From Sphingobium sp. TKS (GTDB lineage: Bacteria; Pseudomonadota; Alphaproteobacteria; Sphingomonadales; Sphingomonadaceae), in contig NZ_CP005085.1 of NCBI RefSeq assembly GCF_001563265.1, positions 1 through 64,000 of the forward strand: a stretch of DNA of 64,000 nucleotides, read 5' to 3'. This document shows, piece after piece, positions 51,982-58,901 of the stretch. Each line of letters begins with the position of its first letter. Position 1 is the stretch's first letter. The position numbers and the translations under genes were made by a program. The notes under the pieces were generated by a model, which was not told the DNA's origin, made no database searches, and worked only from the letters and a program-made list of their open reading frames with translations.

Positions 51982-52577
51982 TCATTCTTGATGATCGTGA
52001 AAAGGCAATTTGCCTACATCCAGTTGCTTTGATGACGAAAATCGATCATCAAACGCGAAGCCACCGAATCGAATATGCCGCCGCATGTCGGTCCAGCGAT
52101 TGAGCCGCTTTACGCTTGAGCCAAGCAGCACCTCGATCTGTTTCACGTGCTCCCGCATCGGGTCCCAAATTTCCGTATCCAAGCCAATCCCTGGCTCAGG
52201 GTCTGGCCCTGCCACGGCCCTGATGGAGCATCCGCATCTATGGCGTCTATCAAGCTCACCAGTGCGTCGCGGATGAGCGCTTTGCGCGCATTGTTGAAGC
52301 GGAAGCGATATTCGCGCAGCTTCCGCCCAGGATCGCCTATCCAGCCTTCGACCGAATGACCGATCTCATATTCGCCCAGTTCCATGGCACCGATCCGATT
52401 CTGCGCGATCGTATCGAGATCTTGAGGTTCGGCCGTCGGCTTCCACCCGTCGAGCATCGGAAGACTCGCCAGCAGCAACGTGTAGGAGCGCTGGCGATCT
52501 TCGTATTCGATGTCTTCGCCAAATTCCGGGCCAGACGGTATCATCGAACAGATAAGGCCGCCTTTTAGAACAGTCAT
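51982..52577 (-). pseudogene. Conserved hypothetical gene broken by a frameshift
   Basis: The frame from ATG 52577 (MTVLKGGLICSMIPSGPEFG...) stays conserved-looking to about 52230. A second minus-strand frame continues as GLDTEIWDPMREHVKQIEVL...RRHIRFG down to 51982. Together they resemble one sphingomonad protein of about 200 residues of unknown function. The shift lies between about 52150 and 52230. I do not recognise a function. Confidence 0.55.
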
Positions 52578-52930
52578 GGGTTTCGCAGCACAGATCCTCC
52601 CGGATCCGGACATTCGCTTGCAGATGCCTAGCGGCGGGCGGGAGCATGAGATGTGAGTGAGCGTGAGTTTGAGCCGAACTGGGCCTGGCTCGCTCGTCTA
52701 ACGGCGTCGGGCACTACGGATCGCGAGCGTCGGTTTGATCGGAAGCCGCCGCTCAGCCGCCGCCGCAGGAACGGCCGCAAAGTCCCACGATCCGGCGTTC
52801 AGCCTCGTTGAAACCCGACCATGCCCGCCATTCGACCGCCGAATTTCGCTGTCGATGTGCGGACCGGCTGCTCCTTGCCACAGACCACAGCCAATGCTAT
52901 CTTACCACTGTCTTACTCACGGAGGCCGCC
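52578..52930. other. 353-bp gap upstream of vapB
   Basis: No credible gene. The last 60 bases before 52931 probably contain the vapBC promoter; the rest is GC-rich and shows no repeat or terminator that I can support. Confidence 0.45.
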
Positions 52931-53203
52931 ATGGGCGTTCAGGAACGGATCACCACCACGGTTTCAACTAAAGGGCAGGTTATCTTGCCCAAGGCGATCC
53001 GTGAACAGAAACATTGGGCAGCGGGCACCAAGCTAATTGTGGAAGAAACGGATGAGGGCGTGCTCCTGAAGGCTGCGCCTGTTTTTGCCGCCACGGATAT
53101 CGAATCGGTCTTTGGTTCGCTGCGTTCAACCAAGCCCGCTCTCTCTATCGATGAGATGAATATGGTCATATCAGAGGAAGCAAAGCGGCGTGCGCGGGAT
53201 TGA
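52931..53203 (+). CDS. vapB: AbrB/MazE-type antitoxin (VapB-like)
   Basis: Antitoxin of 90 residues with the swapped-hairpin AbrB fold (TTTVSTKGQVILPKAIREQKHW) and a C-terminal helix that would bind the toxin. ATG 52931 follows CACGGAGG. It overlaps the downstream PIN gene by 14 bases, the standard vapBC arrangement. Confidence 0.88.
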   Translation: MGVQERITTTVSTKGQVILPKAIREQKHWAAGTKLIVEETDEGVLLKAAPVFAATDIESVFGSLRSTKPALSIDEMNMVISEEAKRRARD

Positions 53204-53579
53204 TACCAACATTGTCGTCCGCTTGCTGACTGCCGATGACGAAAAACAGGCGAAGGCAGCCCGCAGCATCGTTGATGGCAACGAAATTTTTCTCGGCGTA
53301 ACAGTGCTATTGGAGGCAGAATGGGTGCTGCGAGCGGGTTATGGTTTCGCACCCGACGATATTGCTCGCGCGTTACGCGGCCTAGCCGGTCTTCCGGGAA
53401 TGCTGGTCGAAGAGCCTGGCCATATGGCATTAGCCCTCGACTGGATGGAACATGGAATGGATTTTGCCGACGCTCTTCACCTTGCACGATCCGCCCAATG
53501 CACTGAATTTCTGACCTTCGACCGGAAGTTCGCCAAACGCGCTGCGAAATTGGACGCCATCCCCGTCGTCGTGCTCTAA
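53190..53579 (+). CDS. vapC: PIN-domain toxin (VapC-like)
   Basis: Ribonuclease toxin of 129 residues. Acidic residues of the PIN site are present: GIDTNIVVRLL (first Asp), VLLEAEWVL (Glu), DFADALHLA (Asp pair) and FDRKFAK (last Asp). GTG 53190 start. VapC-type PIN toxins cut tRNA or rRNA. Paired with the AbrB-type antitoxin upstream. Confidence 0.88.
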   Translation: MRGIDTNIVVRLLTADDEKQAKAARSIVDGNEIFLGVTVLLEAEWVLRAGYGFAPDDIARALRGLAGLPGMLVEEPGHMALALDWMEHGMDFADALHLARSAQCTEFLTFDRKFAKRAAKLDAIPVVVL

Positions 53580-53768
53580 AGCCCATCCTGGACGACACGG
53601 TCGAACGGGGACGTGCTCAATCGACCCTTTGCGGTCCTTCACCCATAGATTTTCCATCCCCACCAACGGACAGTCCGCTAACCACATCGGTCGTGGCAGA
53701 GATGCCAGTATGGTCATGCCAAGCTGACCACTATAGACAGGCGAAATTCAGATAAAACAGGTGAACGC

Positions 53769-54107
53769 GTGGCCCGAAAGCATTCGAAACATGGCCCTTA
53801 CGAGGACGATCATGGCGAGGAAGAAGCTCCTGCGGCCGCACCCTCATGCTGGCTCTGTGGCCGGCCCACCGGCAAAACCATCATCTGGCACCACCCCGTG
53901 CCCAAGAGTCGCGGCGGGCGCGATGTCGTGCCGATGCACCCTGTCTGCCAGAAGACGCTGATCGCCAATTTCACCAATTCGGAACTCCAGCGCCACGGGA
54001 TGGATGTGGAGGGGCTGCTGGCCAACCCCAACATCCGCAAATTTGTCGACTGGGTTGCCAACAAAGACCCCGATTTCACAGCAACCATGGCGAAGAAGCA
54101 GCGCTAG
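53769..54107 (+). CDS. HNH-type zinc-binding protein
   Basis: A protein of 112 residues with a Cys4-like knuckle and HNH pattern: CWLCGRPTG, WHHPVPKSRGG (the HH of HNH) and MHPVCQKTLIANF. It could be a small HNH endonuclease, but a pure DNA-binding role is possible. GTG start; no strong ribosome-binding site. It lies among toxin-antitoxin modules. Confidence 0.65.
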   Translation: MARKHSKHGPYEDDHGEEEAPAAAPSCWLCGRPTGKTIIWHHPVPKSRGGRDVVPMHPVCQKTLIANFTNSELQRHGMDVEGLLANPNIRKFVDWVANKDPDFTATMAKKQR

Positions 54108-54121
54108 AGCCGTTGAAGACG

Positions 54122-54359
54122 ATGAAGCCCAGAAAGCGTTATCTCACCGCGACATTGAGCGACGGCTACGTCAAAACGATCGCCCCCCACGGCATCCCCT
54201 TTTACGCATTATTGGCGGATAGTCGCGCAGCTCGAAAACGGCCGGACCGAGGTCTTCTGGGGCCATAGCAAATCGCTCAAAGAGGCGACTGGCAAGAAAG
54301 CGGCGACCGCTGACGCGGCACGCCAGCGGGGATGGACGAGCTATGATTTGAGGTGGTAG
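54122..54359 (+). pseudogene. Small hypothetical gene frameshifted in a CCCCTTTT run
   Basis: ATG 54122 encodes MKPRKRYLTATLSDGYVKTI. At the CCCCTTTT run near 54197 one extra T shifts the frame. Removing it restores THYWRIVAQLENGRTEVFWG...QRGWTSYDLRW and a TAG at 54357-54359, giving about 78 residues. The reconstructed protein looks conserved, but I do not know its function. Confidence 0.5.
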
Positions 54360-54440
54360 AACTCGTCGCGTCGATGGATCTGAGCGGTGGACATTAGCCA
54401 CTGACGGCATCTGATGCTAACTAGACCACCATCGTGCGGA

Positions 54441-54503
54441 TCCGCTGCCGACCCTTTGCCGTCATTCAACTGCTGATTTTCACTCCCAGCTGCGGCTGGT
54501 CCG
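54441..54503 (+). repeat. Imperfect direct repeat, left of parDE
   Basis: About 62 bp, centred on TTTTCACTCCCAGCTGCGG, recur in similar form at 55179-55240 (TTTTCAGTCCCAGCTGCGG). The two copies bracket the parDE genes. There is no recognised element family. Confidence 0.5.
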
Positions 54504-54608
54504 CTTTCCCGTTCCTGGCATCCAACTCCGGCGCATTGCCGCTGACCAGCCACTAGCATCCGCACTGAAGATGCGATATGATAAAATCATATTGGGGCGG
54601 AGGTAGGC

Positions 54609-54856
54609 ATGGCTGCGAAGGCAATCACGGTAACGCTTGGCGAAATGTCATTGCATGCCGAGCGCCATCTGGCGTCCGGCCGATATGCTTCTATGAGCGA
54701 AGTGATGCGAGCGGGTTTGCGCGCGCTGGATCGCGAAGAGGCTGTATTGGATGAACTGGTGCGCGTCCGCGTTGCGGAAGCCCTGGCTGATCCCCGTCCC
54801 CCCTGCCGCTCGACAAGGCATTTGCGCAGGTTAGGGCCTCGATCGCCAAGGCATGA
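54609..54856 (+). pseudogene. parD: parD antitoxin, C-terminus frameshifted at a C-run
   Basis: The ParD-type ribbon-helix-helix domain is intact (ITVTLGEMSLHAERHLASGR, MSEVMRAGLRALDREEAVLD). At the run of six C (54798-54803) the frame is lost and 20 foreign residues follow to 54863. With seven C the frame would read PPLPLDKAFAQVRASIAKA and stop at 54854-54856, overlapping parE as ATGA. Either a real mutation or a sequence error removed one base. The toxin-binding tail is what changes. Confidence 0.7.
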
Positions 54857-55158
54857 CCTGTGATGTGCAACTGTCGGCACTGGCGATAGAGGATTTGATT
54901 GCACTTCACCAATGGGTGAGCGTGGAAGCTGATATTCCCACGGCAGATGGCTATCTTACCAGAATTGAAGAAGGCATCGCAGCGTTGGCCGATTTCCTCC
55001 ATCGCGGATCCCCCCGTGATGACTTGGTGGAAGGTCTGCAGACGCTGACATTTGAGCGCCGCTTATTGATCGCGTATAATGTGGACGGGAATGTCGCCAA
55101 CGTCCAGCGTGTCATCAATGCATTTCGCGACCTGGCGCCGATCCTACAAAAATCTTGA
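54853..55158 (+). CDS. parE: ParE/RelE-family toxin
   Basis: A protein of 101 residues with the RelE/ParE fold (LSALAIEDLIALHQWVSVE, TADGYLTRIEEGIAALADF, FERRLLIAYNVDGNVANVQRVIN). ParE toxins poison gyrase. The ATG overlaps the original parD stop. If the parD frameshift is real, this toxin may lack an effective antitoxin. Confidence 0.85.
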   Translation: MTCDVQLSALAIEDLIALHQWVSVEADIPTADGYLTRIEEGIAALADFLHRGSPRDDLVEGLQTLTFERRLLIAYNVDGNVANVQRVINAFRDLAPILQKS

Positions 55159-55178
55159 ATTGGCCTATGATTGCCGTC

Positions 55179-55240
55179 TCTGCTGTCGACCCTTTTTCGC
55201 CGTTCAGCGCCTAATTTTCAGTCCCAGCTGCGGAAGGTCA
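55179..55240 (+). repeat. Imperfect direct repeat, right of parDE
   Basis: Second copy of the repeat at 54441-54503, sharing TCGACCCTTT/CCGACCCTTT, TTTTCA and CCCAGCTGCGG blocks. It begins 20 bases after the parE stop and ends shortly before the IS3-family element. Confidence 0.5.
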
Positions 55241-55369
55241 GGTTTTGCGTAACGGTGGCCCGCGTCTCAGGCGACGGTCTACCTTGTCCGCCGTCAGCAC
55301 CAATGGCACAGATTTGAGGTTGTGATTTAAGGAGTGTTGGGGCTTCGTCGTAGTGACGAAGGAACGAAG

Positions 55370-55756
55370 ATGAAGCCCCAACACTCCTTGAAAAAATCGT
55401 CTGCCAAGGCCCCTGCTGAGCGGGTGGTGAAGGACATCCGGCGGCAGACCCGGCGGCACTTCTCGGCCGAAGACAAGATCCGCATCGTGCTCGATGGGCT
55501 GCGCGGCGAAGACAGCATTGCCGAACTATGCCGCAAGGAAGGCATTGCACAGAGCCTGTATTACACCTGGTCGAAGGAGTTTATGGAAGCGGGCAAGCGG
55601 CGCCTGGCGGGTGACACGGCTCGTGCCGCGACCAGCGGCGAGGTGCAGGACCTGCGCCGCGAAGCCCGTGCCCTGAAGGAATGCGTGGCCGACCTGACGC
55701 TCGAAAACCGTCTGCTCAAAAAAAGCATGATCGCGGATGGGGGCGACGACGAATGA
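55370..55756 (+). CDS. IS3-family transposase OrfA
   Basis: A protein of 128 residues with an N-terminal HTH (FSAEDKIRIVLDGLRGEDSIAEL, IAQSLYYTWSKEF) and a C-terminal leucine-zipper coiled coil (LRREARALKECVADLTLENR). It binds the IS ends and pairs with OrfB. The stop overlaps the OrfB start. Confidence 0.9.
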   Translation: MKPQHSLKKSSAKAPAERVVKDIRRQTRRHFSAEDKIRIVLDGLRGEDSIAELCRKEGIAQSLYYTWSKEFMEAGKRRLAGDTARAATSGEVQDLRREARALKECVADLTLENRLLKKSMIADGGDDE

Positions 55757-56733
55757 GGTATCCCGCATCCGAGAAGCTCGAGATCATCCGGATCGTCGAG
55801 CAGTCGCATCTGCCGGCGAAGCTCACTCTCGACAAGCTGGGGATCGCACGCCGGACGTTCTACCGCTGGTACGACCGGTTCCTTGCAGGCGGACCGGAGG
55901 CGTTGGAAGATCGGTCATCGGCACCGAGCCGCGTGTGGAACCGGATCCCGCCTGACATCCATGATCAGATCATCGAACTGGCGCTGGAGCAGTCCGAGCT
56001 GAGCCCACGGGAGCTGGCGGTGCGCTTTACCGACGAAAGGCGTTACTTCGTGTCGGAAGCCACGGTTTACCGCCTTCTGAAGGCCCATGACCTGATCACC
56101 AGCCCGGCCTATGTGGTGATCAAGGCCGCCGATCAGTTCCACACCAAGACCACGCGGGTGAACGAGATGTGGCAGACCGACTTCACCTACTTCAAGATTA
56201 TCGGGTGGGGCTGGATGTACCTGTCGACCGTGCTCGACGACTTCTCACGCTACATCATCGCCTGGAAGCTGTGCACCAACATGCGCGCCGAGGACGTGAC
56301 CGACACGCTGGACATGGCACTGGCCGCATCGGGCTGCGACAGCGCCACGGTGCTGCACAAGCCAAGGCTGCTGTCGGACAATGGCCCCAGCTACATCGCG
56401 GGCGAACTGGCGGAATACATCGAGGCCCGGAAGATGAGCCATGTTCGCGGTGCCCCGCTGCACCCGCAAACCCAGGGCAAGATCGAACGCTGGCACCAGA
56501 CCCTCAAAAACCGCATCCTGCTGGAGAACTACTTCCTGCCCGGCGACCTCGAAACCCAGATCGAGGCATTCGTCGAGCACTACAACAACCAGCGTTACCA
56601 CGAGAGCCTGAACAACGTGACGCCCGCCGACGCCTACTTCGGCAGGGCACCAGCCATCATCAAACAGCGTGAAAGGATCAAGCGACAGACCATCGAACAT
56701 CGGCGCTTGCAACACCGCAAACTCGCCGCCTAA
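55753..56733 (+). CDS. IS3-family transposase OrfB (DDE integrase)
   Basis: rve-family transposase of 326 residues: D in MWQTDFTYFKI, D in LSDNGPSYIAGE, and E in QTQGKIERWHQTLKNRI. An N-terminal HTH region is present (LAKLTLDKLGIARRTFYRWYD-like). ATG 55753 overlaps the OrfA stop; an in-frame extension upstream inside orfA could be used by programmed frameshifting. Confidence 0.9.
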   Translation: MRYPASEKLEIIRIVEQSHLPAKLTLDKLGIARRTFYRWYDRFLAGGPEALEDRSSAPSRVWNRIPPDIHDQIIELALEQSELSPRELAVRFTDERRYFVSEATVYRLLKAHDLITSPAYVVIKAADQFHTKTTRVNEMWQTDFTYFKIIGWGWMYLSTVLDDFSRYIIAWKLCTNMRAEDVTDTLDMALAASGCDSATVLHKPRLLSDNGPSYIAGELAEYIEARKMSHVRGAPLHPQTQGKIERWHQTLKNRILLENYFLPGDLETQIEAFVEHYNNQRYHESLNNVTPADAYFGRAPAIIKQRERIKRQTIEHRRLQHRKLAA

Positions 56734-56771
56734 CATCAACCCCCAGACGAAGCCCGCACTCCGCTAATCTA

Positions 56772-57074
56772 CGCCGCGAGTTGTGCCAAATGTTCTGACG
56801 ACGGACAGGTTTCCTTCGTCGCGTCACGGTCCGAGATGTAGAACACCACATCGACGTCCACCGGGTCCGACGCCGTCCGGCGCAGGATGGTGAATTTCGC
56901 GAAGGACCCTGCCTTCACCACCTTGGTGATTTTGATTTCAGTCTTGTCGCGGACGCTCTTGCACAGCTCCGTGATCAGCCGGTCGACCTGCGCATGATAT
57001 TCCTTCCGCTTCTCCGCCGGCAGGCGCAGGACGTTGCTGTCATAATATCGCAGTTGCGCGTTACTCAAACTCAT
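56772..57074 (-). pseudogene. CBASS-type CD-NTase (nucleotidyltransferase), 5' fragment
   Basis: The first 101 residues of a cGAS/DncV-like nucleotidyltransferase. The catalytic signature is AGSFAK followed by a T, with DPVDVDVVFYI supplying the metal-binding Asp residues. These enzymes make cyclic oligonucleotide signals in CBASS phage defence. The IS3 end at 56771 introduces a TAG, removing roughly two thirds of the protein. ATG 57074 follows AAAGGGGTGGG. No CBASS effector is visible nearby. Confidence 0.72.
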
Positions 57075-57210
57075 AGCCCACCCCTTTCCTGCTCGGCATC
57101 GCAGACCGGACAGAGGCCGGCTCCCCCGCGCCACCGGTTTACAATAACCAAGGACACCGCAGCATTGAGCAAAACTTAGGATCAGCTTGGCCCATTTCAA
57201 GAGGTTTCAG

Positions 57211-57240
57211 TTTACAAAATTCAATTTATATCGCATTTAT
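57211..57240 (+). promoter_or_regulatory. AT-rich promoter-like region before the Xre/ImmA gene
   Basis: TTTACA (57211-57216) and ATTTAT (57235-57240) with an 18-bp spacer lie in an AT-rich patch of a GC-rich region, 37 bases upstream of ATG 57277. It is also the shared upstream region of the CD-NTase fragment on the minus strand. Confidence 0.35.
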
Positions 57241-57276
57241 GGAAACCGGCCTGCGGGGTCGATGAAGGAGACCATC

Positions 57277-58341
57277 ATGATCGGAAACAAGCTCAAGGTC
57301 GCGAGGTCGGCGTCCGGCCTGTCGCTGCGTGCGCTGGCCGATGCGATGGACGGCGTCGTGTCCGCCCAGGCCATTGGCAAATATGAGCGCAACGAGGACA
57401 TGCCGAGTTCTCGCGTGCTGATCGCGCTTGCCAGGGCATTGGCGGTTTCCGAGGAATATCTGCTGAGCGAGGGCGAGCTGTCGTTAGAGGGTGTAGACTT
57501 CCGCAAGAAGGTCGGCACGTCCTCCCGCGAGGAAGCCATGCTCGAGGCTCGCGCCATCCACATGCTTGAACGCTATCTCGCGGTCGAGGACATGCTCCAG
57601 ATGCGCAGCGTCGAGTGGGAGCAGCCTCGAAGTGCGCCGCATCCGGTGGCCGATATACGCGATGCCGAAGATGCAGCTCGTTCGGTTCGGGACGACTGGG
57701 GGCTCGGCAACGATCCGATCCCACATCTGGCCGAGTTGCTGGAGGAGCGCGGCATCAAGGTGCTGTCGCTTGATCTTGATGACGTGGACGGACTTGCGGC
57801 CAAGGTGCGGCGCAAGGGCAGCGATGCGGCGCGCGTTATCGTCATCAAGCAAAGCTCCTGGTCGGAGCGCAAGCGCTTTAATCTGGCGCATGAGCTTGGC
57901 CATATGGTCATCGCTCCCTCCGGGGGCGTGAATGAGGAAAAGGCCGCGCATCGCTTCGCCGGTGCGTTCCTGATGCCGGCGGATGTTTTGCGCGCCGAAG
58001 TCGGCGCCCATCGCTCCTCGATCAGCATCGGCGAGCTGGTGGCCCTCAAGAAGCTGTTCGGAGTCAGCATCCAGGCCCTGGCTTATCGCTGCAAGGATCT
58101 GGGTATCATCAACCAGGCCGCATGCGCCCGCCTCTTCAAGGTTTTCGCGGAACGAGGCTGGCGGACGGCACCCTTCGAGGAGCCGGAGAGCATGCGACCG
58201 GAACTTGAAGAGCCGCGTCGGTTCGAGCGCCTATGCTATCGTGCTCTGGCCGAAGGCGTGATCGGAGAGTCGCGGGCAGCCGAGCTGCTGGGCATTTCCG
58301 TGCGTGAGCTCGATCGGCGACTGGATCAGGTGGCAGCCTGA
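57277..58341 (+). CDS. Xre-ImmA/IrrE protein (HTH plus zinc peptidase)
   Basis: A protein of 354 residues. Residues 5-60 are an Xre HTH (LKVARSASGLSLRALADAMD, AQAIGKYERNEDMPSS). Residues 140-260 are an ImmA/IrrE domain with the HExxH zinc motif in RFNLAHELGHMVIAP. The C-terminus adds a second HTH-like stretch (EGVIGESRAAELLGISVREL). The COG2856 family is known as a regulator cut in response to stress and as an antitoxin of PIN toxins. ATG 57277 follows AAGGAGACCATC. The PIN gene begins 3 bases after the stop. Confidence 0.88.
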   Translation: MIGNKLKVARSASGLSLRALADAMDGVVSAQAIGKYERNEDMPSSRVLIALARALAVSEEYLLSEGELSLEGVDFRKKVGTSSREEAMLEARAIHMLERYLAVEDMLQMRSVEWEQPRSAPHPVADIRDAEDAARSVRDDWGLGNDPIPHLAELLEERGIKVLSLDLDDVDGLAAKVRRKGSDAARVIVIKQSSWSERKRFNLAHELGHMVIAPSGGVNEEKAAHRFAGAFLMPADVLRAEVGAHRSSISIGELVALKKLFGVSIQALAYRCKDLGIINQAACARLFKVFAERGWRTAPFEEPESMRPELEEPRRFERLCYRALAEGVIGESRAAELLGISVRELDRRLDQVAA

Positions 58342-58344
58342 TCC

Positions 58345-58836
58345 GTGACGGTCCTAGTATCTGACACTTCGGTCATTATCGACCTCGAACGCGCGGACCT
58401 TCTCGATGAGATGTTCCTGCTGCCGTTCGAGTTCGCGGTGCCCGATCTCCTCTACGTCCGTGAACTGGAGGGGGAACTTGGAGACAGGCTAATCGTGCTC
58501 GGGCTGCGCGTCGAGGAGCTCACGGCCTCCGAGCTGCGACGCGCTACCGGCGTCAATCGCCAGTATCAGAAGCTTTCTGTGCCCGATACGTTTGCCTTCG
58601 CCCTTGCGGAGTCGCGGACGTGGACGCTGCTCACCGGCGATGGGATCCTGCGCGAATTGGCAGCTGCCGAACAGATCGCCATGCACGGGGTTCTATGGCT
58701 CTTCGACCAGTTGGCTGATGGCGCCCATGTGCAATTCGACCGGCTGCATGGCGGCCTGACCCAGCTTTTCGCCCATCCGCGCTGCCGCCTTCCTGCGAAT
58801 GACGTGAAACAACGCTTAAACCGTTTTGCCGGCTGA
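58345..58836 (+). CDS. PIN-like domain protein paired with Xre-ImmA
   Basis: A protein of 163 residues. VLVSDTSVIIDLERADLL has the first catalytic Asp, LSVPDTFAFALAE the second acidic pair, and LLTGDGILRELA the last. This is the DUF3368-like PIN layout. It probably acts as an RNA-cleaving toxin controlled by the upstream Xre-ImmA protein. The start is GTG 58345, 3 bases after the upstream gene. Confidence 0.82.
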   Translation: MTVLVSDTSVIIDLERADLLDEMFLLPFEFAVPDLLYVRELEGELGDRLIVLGLRVEELTASELRRATGVNRQYQKLSVPDTFAFALAESRTWTLLTGDGILRELAAAEQIAMHGVLWLFDQLADGAHVQFDRLHGGLTQLFAHPRCRLPANDVKQRLNRFAG

Positions 58837-58901
58837 CATGGCTCGGTATGACGGGCGCGAGGCAAGGCCATGTCCGAGCCGAGGCTAACGGGGCCAGCTA
58901 A

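Larger units (their letters stand above)
55323..56771 (+). mobile_element. IS3-family insertion sequence
   Basis: About 1.45 kb with orfA and orfB overlapping as ATGA. The ends are imperfect inverted repeats: TGATTTAAGGAGTG...GGGCTTCGTC on the left and TAGATTAGCGGAGTG...GGGCTTCGTC read inward from the right. The right end provides the stop codon of the interrupted nucleotidyltransferase gene. Exact borders are uncertain by a few bases, and no target duplication is evident. Confidence 0.82.
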
